Below, in pieces: positions 18,023-24,510 of a stretch of DNA of 51,474 nt; the stretch's first letter is position 1; each line of letters starts with the position of its first letter. The notes under the pieces are model-generated. The model made no database searches, had not been told where the DNA came from, and saw only the letters and a list, made by a program, of their open reading frames with translations. This DNA comes from a virus, in the IMG/VR virus record IMGVR_UViG_3300024344_000022, positions 1-51,474 of that record; one strand, 5' to 3'. The position numbers were made by a program, and so were the translations under genes.

Positions 18023-19402
18023 TTATGCTGAAGCGTATCGTCCTTTGCGAACACCCCAACCTTGTTCCATCATATCAATAACTTCTTGTCCGGTTCCTTC
18101 GTAAGGTCTTTCTTCTTCTGGTTTATGCGGTTTATACACATGCATCATCGCATAACGTAATTCATCTGCTGCGTGGTCTTCTGCGTGAGTGTCTAAATCC
18201 TCTGGATTCTTAGAGCTTCTTGGCAAGGCCGGCATCGTCCTGACCAAAGCATCGTTCCATCCATTAAAGCAATAAAAGCGTTCTTTTATCAACGCATCGT
18301 TGACCACTCTCCATCCAGTAATACGGTCATTGTTCGCTCTTGTCAAGTACAATCCTCGCTCGGCAAACACATCCGCAGGCGAATGGTTGATCACTTCACT
18401 TAACCTTCTTTTAACAAACATACTTGGATCGCAATACGTTGCCTGTGGATAACGACCGCCCGTAAACGGACAACTTTCTATCATTTTTACTATATTATCG
18501 GCATGTTGCGAAGCCGTAGCGTTTGCTTGGTAATACTCACTAATGCGATAGATATTCCCATCATAGTCCACAGTGTATAGACCATAAGACGTTGGAGCAG
18601 CTTCGCCATAATCCATCCCTCCAAACAAAGGCCAATGGTCAGGTATCTCAAAACTGTTCACAAGTACTTGTTTTTCATGCCAGTTAGTAAAATACTGACC
18701 TACAAAACTATCCCAATCGCCCTCTAACCATGCTTTAACCAGTTGTTCATCGCCTACACCTTCTAACCGTTTAATATATCCAGGATCTCGATCCAGCAAT
18801 ATTTTGTTGTCTGTCACCAAACTGCGAATATACATACGGTTCATACCGTCATCGCCTTCAATAACAGAAGACTCTTCTCCGGCATCAATGTAATAATCTT
18901 TTACGTTGTTATGGTTTGGGCCACCGGGGTTGCCCGATGCACGTATACGTTTTGTCGGAACCTCCGCAGCACCTGTACGTAAACAAGCCTTTAGCTTATG
19001 ATACGCTTTCATGTCGTTCCAGCTTGTAAGCTCATCCCATCCAATCCAAGTATACTGCTGACCTTGAAAATGGTCTGCATCCGCTTCGTTTTCTAAGTGT
19101 CGGAGCTTTAAATTGGAGCCATTTTTAAATATCCACTGGTGTGTACCCACCTTATATTCCGCATCAGGGTATGCAGCACGAAAAATCTGGCGAGAACGGT
19201 CAATAATCTCGTCCAACTCAGGGTAAGTGCGCCTAATCAGCACCCCTTTCCAATGTTCACCGTAGGTATCTACGTCCGAAAGGAAGTCTCCAAGCAAAAA
19301 TTCTGACTTTCCACCACCACGCGCACCGCCAAAAAACAATTCATCAACAAAAGATGCTCGAATTGCTTTTTCTTGCGGTCCAGGTTGCGGCATCCAAGTC
19401 AT
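18023..19402 (-). CDS. terL: Terminase large subunit (459 aa)
   Basis: A 459-residue DNA-packaging motor. Residues 25-33 (GGARGGGKS) are the Walker A loop and residues about 118-124 (TWIGWDE) the Walker B motif with its catalytic Glu. RASGNPGGPNH near residue 155 fits motif C. The nuclease half begins around residue 245 (FGGMDYGE), with further acidic residues in TYCDPS and in HAEDHAADELRYA at the end. The length and motifs fit the Terminase_6/17-like group. The start ATG at 19402 overlaps the preceding 52-aa gene as ATGA. Only this copy of the gene is in the window, because the second module ends inside its portal. Confidence 0.93.
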   Translation of the reverse strand: MTWMPQPGPQEKAIRASFVDELFFGGARGGGKSEFLLGDFLSDVDTYGEHWKGVLIRRTYPELDEIIDRSRQIFRAAYPDAEYKVGTHQWIFKNGSNLKLRHLENEADADHFQGQQYTWIGWDELTSWNDMKAYHKLKACLRTGAAEVPTKRIRASGNPGGPNHNNVKDYYIDAGEESSVIEGDDGMNRMYIRSLVTDNKILLDRDPGYIKRLEGVGDEQLVKAWLEGDWDSFVGQYFTNWHEKQVLVNSFEIPDHWPLFGGMDYGEAAPTSYGLYTVDYDGNIYRISEYYQANATASQHADNIVKMIESCPFTGGRYPQATYCDPSMFVKRRLSEVINHSPADVFAERGLYLTRANNDRITGWRVVNDALIKERFYCFNGWNDALVRTMPALPRSSKNPEDLDTHAEDHAADELRYAMMHVYKPHKPEEERPYEGTGQEVIDMMEQGWGVRKGRYASA

Positions 19403-19557
19403 TTGGCTTTAACCTTGATCTTTTTAGGTTTTGCAACCGGAACACTACGCCAATCTTTGTTTTCTCGGTGCAAACTACCCCAATTATGCACAATTTTAGC
19501 TACTCTACTGTCTGTAGGGTATATTTTGGGTTGATATGCTTGTTCTTCAAGTTTCAT
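19399..19557 (-). CDS. 52-aa basic protein between terminase subunits
   Basis: A small open frame starting MKLEEQAYQPKIYPTD at 19557 and ending with a Lys-rich tail (KPKKIKVKAK). Its stop overlaps the large-terminase start as ATGA, and its start overlaps the end of the small-terminase gene by 11 nt. It therefore fills the 144-nt gap between them completely. The SRVAKIVHNWGSLHRENKDWRS centre looks like a folded helix pair. Function unknown; an accessory of packaging is possible from position. Confidence 0.6.
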   Translation of the reverse strand: MKLEEQAYQPKIYPTDSRVAKIVHNWGSLHRENKDWRSVPVAKPKKIKVKAK

Positions 19558-20014
19558 CAGAAGTTTCCACTGTGTATGTTGTTTCTACCGCTTGATCCAT
19601 CTTGTTATTCTGTTTTAACCACTCATCGTAACTTTCAGCCCTTGGAGGCACATTCAATCCCTTAACCTCAACGGTATGCTCAACCTGTATGCGGTGATCA
19701 CCTACTTCTTCACGTAACTCCTTTAAAACCTTTAACTTAAGTGCTACTCGCCTGTCTTCAATCTTATGATACAACTCCTCTAAAGCTAACACCCTGTTTT
19801 TACGCCAAGCTAAAGGCACATCGTCAAAATTAGACCGATCCCGTTCAATCTCTTTCTTTAACGCTTTGTCAAATTCTGCATTCTTACGCCAGCGATAAAT
19901 CGTACCCCGATCCACTTCAAGCGTTTTAGCCACCTTGTCGTTTGCCCTGGAAGGATTCCACCTATCCAACACAATCAACTGCACTGCCTGTTGCTGTAAA
20001 TCACTTAATGCCAT
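19547..20014 (-). CDS. terS: Terminase small subunit (155 aa)
   Basis: A DNA-recognition subunit of packaging. It has an N-terminal helix-turn-helix (residues about 24-45: NDKVAKTLEVDRGTIYRWRK) and a charged coiled-coil centre with ALEELYHKIEDRRVALKLKV. The C-terminus is flexible. The ATG at 20014 is chosen over 20026 because GGAG lies 6 nt before it and it forms a TGATG overlap with the peptidase stop. It precedes terL in the same operon with a 52-aa gene between. The HTH-plus-coiled-coil design and position support the call; sequence is more variable in this family than in terL. Confidence 0.8.
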   Translation of the reverse strand: MALSDLQQQAVQLIVLDRWNPSRANDKVAKTLEVDRGTIYRWRKNAEFDKALKKEIERDRSNFDDVPLAWRKNRVLALEELYHKIEDRRVALKLKVLKELREEVGDHRIQVEHTVEVKGLNVPPRAESYDEWLKQNNKMDQAVETTYTVETSDET

Positions 20015-20439
20015 CAGTAACTCCATAACGCAGGGCGAGGAACATGAAAATTATCGTCCACACCTACCGTATCCAAATGTAAAAACCGCCTCGATCCACT
20101 TTGCTGCACCCCAATACCCGTAAAACCTAACTTTATAGCAGCAAAAAGCACCTGATAGGCAAACCCACGCTCACATGCTACATCTACCGCCTTACCCGTA
20201 GTATGCGACCCGGCAGGCTTATCATCCGCTATCTTAGCCGCTTCAATCGAATGATCCATAGACCTATAACCCGAAGTAATCGTCAACGGTTTACCTACCG
20301 CCTCACGTAACTTTTGTAACTTATCCATAAACTCATCGTCCAACCGACACATACCCGTTTGGGAACAACGCATCTCTGCATGGGAAAAGTTAGGCCAGCG
20401 ATCTTCCGGCCACTCACTTTCTTTGTATTCTCTTATCAT
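20014..20439 (-). CDS. M15-family peptidase, probable endolysin (141 aa)
   Basis: A 141-residue peptidase of the M15A type. The signature ITSGYRS (residues about 54-60), SHTTGKAVDVA (about 78-88) and FLHLD (about 119-123) supply the metal-binding His, Asp and His. Such enzymes cut peptidoglycan cross-bridges, so this is the most likely lysis enzyme. It has no signal peptide and would need a holin (candidates at 33704-34601). It is the first gene of the leftward late operon and overlaps terS by TGATG. Placement next to terS rather than with the holins is compatible with circular mapping. Confidence 0.85.
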   Translation of the reverse strand: MIREYKESEWPEDRWPNFSHAEMRCSQTGMCRLDDEFMDKLQKLREAVGKPLTITSGYRSMDHSIEAAKIADDKPAGSHTTGKAVDVACERGFAYQVLFAAIKLGFTGIGVQQSGSRRFLHLDTVGVDDNFHVPRPALWSY

Positions 20440-20484
20440 AACCGTAAATGTATTAAAAACAAAAATCTACGCAAGATAAAAAAA

Positions 20485-20513
20485 ATAACACAGCAAAAAC
20501 GTGGGATTCACAA
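20485..20513 (-). promoter_or_regulatory. Candidate promoter of the leftward late operon
   Basis: On the minus strand, TTGTGA (20513-20508) and TGTTAT (20490-20485) are separated by 17 nt, 45 nt upstream of the peptidase start. The -10 match is only 4 of 6. It is the best sigma70-like pair I find before the first gene of the virion operon. Confidence 0.35.
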
Positions 20514-20525
20514 AAATAAAACTCG

Positions 20526-20554
20526 TTGACAAATAAAAACCCACCCCCTATCTT
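20526..20554 (+). promoter_or_regulatory. Strong sigma70-like promoter before the structured region
   Basis: TTGACA at 20526-20531 and TATCTT at 20549-20554 with a 17-nt spacer, pointing rightward. A transcript would start near 20561 and run into a 500-nt stretch without a credible gene. The early promoter at 23173-23201 uses the same TATCTT -10 box and spacing. Part of the spacer (20540-20549) is also one arm of a 10-bp perfect helix, so both cannot serve the same transcript in full. Confidence 0.6.
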
Positions 20555-21065
20555 CCAACACACTTCGGATCAGTAGAGGACGAGTGTAGCATCGCTACCC
20601 CACTGGCTCTACAGACCGTGATACAGTCGCTACCAGGGGGTGGGTCAACAGCGACAAACCTTGGGTGAAAGCAGGGAGAGGTGACCTACGGTTCGGTGTA
20701 GAATCGACAAGTAGCCTGCAAACCGAAATGACACACCGCTCTTTCGGCAGCTATACGAGGAACTCAACGTGACGGTCAAAGTCATCTCGAGGGAAAAAGC
20801 GTAAGACAGGAGAGAGGCTAACAACCTCCTCCGTCTACAGCTAACACACATAAACCACAGGCAAAACTACCTGGGGTAAGACACCGGTGTAACTTCCAAA
20901 GAATCTAACGTTCAAGTCAAATAGCCAAACAGTAGTACAACATTCCGCAAAATGATCAGAAACAGGGGCACGTATGGCTGAGTATATACGGGTTCGTTTT
21001 CTTTTTAGGGGCCGGCATGGTGCTTCGCAAATCGTCGAGGGCAATCCAGGAAAAGCAGCAATCTA
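20540..21065 (+). ncRNA. Candidate large structured non-coding RNA (about 500 nt)
   Basis: No frame here gives a plausible protein; the minus-strand frames at 20645-21044 lack ribosome-binding sites and have odd composition. Complementary segments are long and nested. CCCACCCCCT (20540-20549) pairs perfectly with AGGGGGTGGG (20635-20644). Inside it, GTAGAG (20573-20578) pairs with CTCTAC (20607-20612), and inside that AGTGTAGC (20583-20590) pairs with GCTA (20594-20597) and CACT (20601-20604). A 12-bp helix with two single-A bulges joins 20804-20817 to 20825-20836 around loop CTAACAA. A shorter hairpin is CAGG/CCTG near 20868-20883. The region is clearly less AT-rich than what follows at 21065. 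It recalls large phage RNAs such as GOLLD or ROOL in size and setting, but I cannot match it to either. A packaging site or origin is an alternative. Confidence 0.55.
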
Positions 21066-21383
21066 GAATTTATTTTTATTTTTATTTTTACAAAAAAAAG
21101 GTTTCATAGTTTTAGTTATAAACCAAAAGCAAAAACCAAAAGATATTTTTTTGCTTATTAATGACCAAGGTAATTGACAATATGTGTGCGATAGATTTCT
21201 AAGCATAATATGATATTGGGAAAATCGATTGTATTGTGTTGTGCGTTCCTGATTCCACATAGCACAAAAAAGAAACAACACACCAACACCAACACCAACA
21301 CAACACCTGACGTTTATCCGAATAGTTGCACAGTCTCATATCAACTATGACCTCTTAGGTGTCTTAACTTGCCAATTAGGCAC
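21066..21383. other. AT-rich intergenic stretch without a gene
   Basis: Begins with ATTTTT-type repeats at 21068-21090 and an A8 run near 21090. GGTTT and AAACC around 21100-21117 could form a weak hairpin read leftward into a T8 run. Three perfect CCAACA units lie at 21283-21300, flanked by partial ones. No credible coding frame or RNA gene is visible. Confidence 0.5.
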
Positions 21384-21425
21384 AAAAAAACACCTTAGAA
21401 ACTGTCCAAGCTTTCCAAGGTGTTT
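21384..21425 (-). terminator. Rho-independent terminator of the short leftward operon
   Basis: Read on the minus strand, AAACACCTT (21425-21417) and AAGGTGTTT (21396-21388) form a perfect 9-bp stem, followed directly by a run of T to 21384. It lies about 90 nt after the stop of the gp88-like gene. Confidence 0.8.
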
Positions 21426-21515
21426 AACTGTCTAAACTGTGTTGTAGTAGTCGCTAGTCTCTTATAAGATACATGACACTACAAGCAACAAATAAGAGCG
21501 TTATAAAGTCATCCA

Positions 21516-22313
21516 TTATTGACCTAGTCTTTCCATAGTTTCACAATCCCATACGCCTTGCATTGAAAACGTTACATGATAATTAGGAAACGCTAGACCA
21601 TCATCATATCTATCATTGCTCATCATGGCTAATGCATACCATGGCATCTTTGAGTAGTCGTAGAATTGAATATTTGGATGTCTTTCAAATAGTGTCTTTG
21701 TATCTATTCGCATTTTATCCCATCTAACGTCTGATAGACCATTTAGACGTGCATACGCTTGGATATGTCTATTCTCTTTTATTGATCGTTTACTAGCTCT
21801 CTTGGTCAAGTTTGCTAGCTCTCTGTCAATTTGTAATAAGAATAATTCTTTGTATTTCAACATAAACTTTGTACGATTAAATCTGGCCAATTGTGACTGA
21901 CTAAAAACATTCATTCCAGTTTTTGACAAACAACTTTTATGGCATGGCGCGCTAGCATCATACTTACCTTTAACGGACAGTCCGACAATCACGTTATCTT
22001 CTCTGTATGTTCCATCTGGCAAATAGCAATCATTGCTCCGTAGGTCAGTTTTAACACCATTAATTATTTCTTTACCCCACATACGGGAACCTACAAACGT
22101 ATCAGGTTCACCATTAAAAATAACAGCAACATTAATTCCAGACTTTAACATTTGAATAGCTTCTGTTTTGTTGCAAACTTGGTCCGCTTTACAACATAAA
22201 TTTTTTAGTCCAGATTCATCATACGGAGCTAGTTGAAGTATCACAGATTCAGCGATCTCACTATCTTTATTAAGCTTGTTATTTCCCGACATTTTAGTAA
22301 GTAAATTTTTCAT
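21516..22313 (-). CDS. gp88-like protein (265 aa)
   Basis: A 265-residue protein resembling the phage gp88 / DUF7227-type family I know from mycobacteriophages and many metagenomic phages. Its features are LAPYDESG followed by a CC-x5-C cluster near residues 39-46, a second CHKSC cluster near 123-127, and QLARFNRTKFMLKY. The C-terminal half has AYARLNGLSDVRWD and HPNIQFYDYSKMP, which in relatives form the conserved core. The clustered cysteines suggest metal or iron-sulfur binding. The biochemical activity of the family is not established to my knowledge. It is last in a leftward operon and its start is one base after the stop of the 45-aa gene (TAAATG). Confidence 0.65.
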   Translation of the reverse strand: MKNLLTKMSGNNKLNKDSEIAESVILQLAPYDESGLKNLCCKADQVCNKTEAIQMLKSGINVAVIFNGEPDTFVGSRMWGKEIINGVKTDLRSNDCYLPDGTYREDNVIVGLSVKGKYDASAPCHKSCLSKTGMNVFSQSQLARFNRTKFMLKYKELFLLQIDRELANLTKRASKRSIKENRHIQAYARLNGLSDVRWDKMRIDTKTLFERHPNIQFYDYSKMPWYALAMMSNDRYDDGLAFPNYHVTFSMQGVWDCETMERLGQ

Positions 22314-22451
22314 TTATGCCACCACCATTCCAACATGCCTATGCAACATATTTAGTTTGTATTTTCTTTCCATATCTTCAACAAATTTTTTCTTTTCTTC
22401 TTCTTTTTTAATCTGTTCAATTTTTCTTTTTAAAACGTTTTTGCGATTCAT
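22314..22451 (-). CDS. 45-aa charged coiled-coil protein
   Basis: Starts at 22451 (MNRKNVLKRKIEQIKKEEEK), preceded by an AGGAGC ribosome-binding site, and stops directly before the gp88-like start. The first 30 residues are a Lys/Glu helix, probably a coiled coil, and the end is hydrophobic (HVGMVVA). The translation-coupled position supports a real gene. Function unknown. Confidence 0.5.
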   Translation of the reverse strand: MNRKNVLKRKIEQIKKEEEKKKFVEDMERKYKLNMLHRHVGMVVA

Positions 22452-22454
22452 TTT

Positions 22455-22538
22455 TTACGCTCCTATGAAGTAATAAATTGTGAGAGAAACTACGCTAATA
22501 ATGATCATCAAATAATCGGCTAAATTATTTTTATCCAT
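22455..22538 (-). CDS. 27-aa membrane microprotein
   Basis: An open frame from ATG 22538 to TAA 22455 encoding MDKNNLADYLMIIISVVSLT followed by IYYFIGA, a single hydrophobic helix of about 17 residues. It overlaps the end of the 116-aa gene by 8 nt, and its last codons contain the ribosome-binding site of the 45-aa gene. No strong site of its own is seen, so translation would be coupled. Modest confidence because it is very short. Confidence 0.4.
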   Translation of the reverse strand: MDKNNLADYLMIIISVVSLTIYYFIGA

Positions 22539-22881
22539 GGTAAGTAATTGTTCCATTATTTAACCTTTTATAAACTGGTTTTAGGTTCCATCGTTTGGCA
22601 AATTCTTTGACGTTTTTGGCTTGTACTGAGTTCCACATAAGTAAAATGTAATCATCGTTTAGGTTAGGATTTTTATAAAATTCGTTCAACAAATAATCGA
22701 CTACAGATTCAACATTGTCTAAGTCTAAATAGTCAATGTCTAATGATGAATGTTCAAATGTACAATAGTCAGCGTAAAAACTTATATCATCATATTCTAC
22801 TTCATCCAAACTCAACTCTGTATATACATCTGGCGCGTTATTTTTCGCATCATCAATCAGTTCTTTAAATAATGTTGTCAT
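22531..22881 (-). CDS. Hypothetical acidic protein (116 aa)
   Basis: A 116-residue protein, the first gene of the leftward operon, with a perfect AGGAGG site before ATG 22881. It is very acidic in its first two thirds (DEVEYDDISFYADYC and DIDYLDLDNVESVVDYLL) and basic at the end (KEFAKRWNLKPVYKRL). I do not recognise a family. Acidic small proteins transcribed early opposite the main early operon can be DNA mimics or inhibitors, but nothing specific supports that here. Confidence 0.6.
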   Translation of the reverse strand: MTTLFKELIDDAKNNAPDVYTELSLDEVEYDDISFYADYCTFEHSSLDIDYLDLDNVESVVDYLLNEFYKNPNLNDDYILLMWNSVQAKNVKEFAKRWNLKPVYKRLNNGTITYHG

Positions 22882-22927
22882 GTTACTTGCCTCCTAGATA
22901 ATGAATGAATAAAAATAGTATGTATAT

Positions 22928-22955
22928 AATATAGTCATGTTAGAATATCTAACAA
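22928..22955 (-). promoter_or_regulatory. Candidate leftward promoter
   Basis: On the minus strand, TTGTTA (22955-22950) and TATATT (22933-22928) with a 16-nt spacer, in AT-rich DNA about 47 nt before the first leftward gene. The dyad at 22939-22953 covers its -35 box and spacer. Confidence 0.45.
22939..22953. promoter_or_regulatory. Operator-like dyad GTTAGA-ATA-TCTAAC
   Basis: Perfect 6-bp inverted half-sites separated by 3 nt, lying between the -35 and -10 boxes of the leftward promoter. A dimeric repressor binding here would block leftward transcription. The Xre-type (28735) or MerR-type (30902) proteins of this phage are the obvious candidates. Confidence 0.45.
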
Positions 22956-23078
22956 GTATAATCTTATCGTTTAAATTCCTATCAATTTATTTATGAAAAA
23001 ATTTTTTATGCTACAAGCTGCCGAATTTTTATTCAGCTGTCCACCTAGTTTCAATCTATATACATAGCACGAAACCAT

Positions 23079-23159
23079 TTTGATTATTCGTTTTGATTGC
23101 AATTTGATTAACCGATTTGATTATCGATTTGATTGGTGATTTTGATTGCAATTTGATTG
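23079..23159 (+). repeat. Array of seven phased TTTGATTR repeats
   Basis: Seven copies of TTTGATT followed by A or G, with the G residues at 23082, 23095, 23106, 23119, 23131, 23144 and 23155, so steps are 11-13 nt, about one helical turn. All are in the same orientation. TTTTGATTGCAATTTGATT occurs twice (23091-23109, 23140-23158). The array ends 14 nt before the -35 box of the rightward promoter, and an eighth copy lies at 23212-23219. Binding sites for a regulator, replication iterons or recombinase arm sites are all possible. Confidence 0.75.
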
Positions 23160-23172
23160 CGAAATTATGGCC

Positions 23173-23201
23173 TTGATAAACATGTTCGATTTCCGTATCT
23201 T
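23173..23201 (+). promoter_or_regulatory. Rightward early promoter
   Basis: TTGATA at 23173-23178 and TATCTT at 23196-23201 with a 17-nt spacer. A transcript would begin near 23208, about 50 nt before the first early gene. The seven-repeat array lies immediately upstream. A short CCGTA/TACGG dyad (23193-23206) overlaps the -10 box. Confidence 0.6.
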
Positions 23202-23256
23202 TACGGAGTAATTTGATTAGAGTTACACACAACCATTTAACCAGATTCGAGGGCAT

Positions 23257-23463
23257 ATGAAGACCACATTAAAGATGATGAAGTTGATGATCAAGTTAGC
23301 AAAACTAATCTCAGGAGATCGTATAGATCAGGTGGTACTATTCGATGAGGTGCAACCATTAGCGTACGACATCCTACACGATATGGCAGGGACTGACAGT
23401 AGCCGACATCAGTTACTTGCAAAAGAATTGCCTTGGGTATTCAAACTTACCAAGGCACAGTAA
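23257..23463 (+). CDS. Hypothetical early protein (68 aa)
   Basis: First gene of the rightward early operon: 68 residues, basic and helical at the start (MKTTLKMMKLMIKLAKLI), then a mixed globular part ending KELPWVFKLTKAQ. GAGG lies 5 nt before the ATG. Its stop is directly followed by the ATG of the next gene. No family is recognised. Confidence 0.6.
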   Translation: MKTTLKMMKLMIKLAKLISGDRIDQVVLFDEVQPLAYDILHDMAGTDSSRHQLLAKELPWVFKLTKAQ

Positions 23464-23748
23464 ATGAATTACAAAATTAAAATAGTAGTGGATGAAATGT
23501 GTGAGGTCGGGACTACCGCAAGGAAGGTCACATACGATACAGTTGTAACTTTGAAAAAACAGGATGGATTAGATCGCCAGATATACACCATCGAAACCGA
23601 ATCGTCTGACGGTCTGGGGCATGTGGGTGAAATTGTCTATAGAGGTTTTTCAAAACCTAATTCAGTATCGATAGAAAATCTTGCACAATTATATATTGAA
23701 AACAATTTGGTCGAAAATAGTTTCGACAATTTTCTCTACAACCATTAG
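23464..23748 (+). CDS. Hypothetical early protein (94 aa)
   Basis: A 94-residue protein starting directly after the previous stop (TAAATG). Pattern suggests a small beta-rich domain in the first 65 residues (KIKIVVDEMCEV, TYDTVVTLKKQ) and a helical end (ENLAQLYIENNLVENSF). No catalytic motif or membrane segment. Co-transcribed with its neighbours; function unknown. Confidence 0.6.
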   Translation: MNYKIKIVVDEMCEVGTTARKVTYDTVVTLKKQDGLDRQIYTIETESSDGLGHVGEIVYRGFSKPNSVSIENLAQLYIENNLVENSFDNFLYNH

Positions 23749-23766
23749 TCACATAGGAGACATAAA

Positions 23767-24252
23767 ATGGATAAGAAAACGATAGATAAAATGGCAGTTG
23801 AGATTGAGAAAACCATCAAGGATGTATTGGAAGAAAAGTTCGGTGTGCAGGTCGATCAATTGCGTTGCAGACATTCCGAATCCCATGCCAAATGGTCTTT
23901 TGAAACCACCGTAACAAATGGCGATCAACTACCACACGAATTGCATCCAGACTTCATCAATTTGAAGTATTACAATTGGCAATGGGCAGGTGCAAAATTC
24001 ACCTTAAAAAATCTTGATTATGAGATCGTTGGCTATCGCACTCGCAATCGCAAAAAACCAATCTTGATGAAGGCCAATGGCGGTGACTATAAAAGTAGCC
24101 CACATGGCGTAGAGGCCATACTGAAGCAAGCACAGAATGTCCAGTTGATAGACGAGGAAACAGCACGTAGTTGGGGTGATTTTGATCAGATGGAAAGACT
24201 TCGTGAACAGGGAAAATCAGAGAGGGAATTTGAAGCAACATTTAACTACTAA
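23767..24252 (+). CDS. Hypothetical early protein (161 aa)
   Basis: A 161-residue hydrophilic protein with a good AGGAG site 8 nt before ATG 23767. It has a helical N-terminus (KMAVEIEKTIKDVLEEKFG), a central Trp-rich stretch (YYNWQWAGAKF), a basic YRTRNRKKPILMK segment and an acidic C-terminus. The mix of Trp and basic residues would suit nucleic-acid binding, but no known domain is recognised. Confidence 0.6.
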   Translation: MDKKTIDKMAVEIEKTIKDVLEEKFGVQVDQLRCRHSESHAKWSFETTVTNGDQLPHELHPDFINLKYYNWQWAGAKFTLKNLDYEIVGYRTRNRKKPILMKANGGDYKSSPHGVEAILKQAQNVQLIDEETARSWGDFDQMERLREQGKSEREFEATFNY

Positions 24253-24280
24253 TCATCCATCAATCTATAGGAGATTAAAA

Positions 24281-24448
24281 ATGGTAGACAAGAAATTCGC
24301 AGACGCATTTAAAGCAAAATTGCAACAGGAAACAGGTGCAAGTCAGGAGTGGATGGACAAACATTTGATCGTGGATTTTGGCTCGCTAACTGACGATGAG
24401 TCAGACGATCAGGATGAGACTAAAACCGAAACAGATACATCTAAATAG
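24281..24448 (+). CDS. Small acidic early protein (55 aa)
   Basis: The ATG at 24281 is chosen over upstream in-frame starts because AGGAG lies 8 nt before it and the upstream part would overlap the 161-aa gene. The first 32 residues are a mixed helix (KKFADAFKAKLQQETG). The last 20 are almost all Asp, Glu, Thr and Ser. A perfect terminator follows. Function unknown. Confidence 0.55.
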   Translation: MVDKKFADAFKAKLQQETGASQEWMDKHLIVDFGSLTDDESDDQDETKTETDTSK

Positions 24449-24458
24449 GAACCCTACC

Positions 24459-24496
24459 TACCATCTCATGTCTACGGACATGGGGTGGTATTTTTT
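24459..24496 (+). terminator. Strong rho-independent terminator with UACG tetraloop
   Basis: A 14-bp stem (24459-24472 with 24477-24490, two G-U pairs, no bulge) is closed by C-UACG-G, a very stable UNCG loop, and followed by six T. It lies between the 55-aa and 107-aa genes, so it should separate the first early genes from those downstream. Confidence 0.9.
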
Positions 24497-24510
24497 ATTG
24501 GAGAAAACAA

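Noticed and set aside
20645-21281. Three minus-strand frames of 67-72 codons in the structured region and its AT-rich flank
   Set aside because: Cys/Arg-rich or Phe/Lys-rich composition, no ribosome-binding sites and overlap with the inverted repeats; better explained as non-coding DNA.
20440-23256. tRNA genes in the longer intergenic stretches
   Set aside because: I found no cloverleaf with acceptor, T-loop GTTCGAA-type sequence and anticodon arm at proper spacing; the GGTTCG words at about 20690 and 20990 lack the partner arms.
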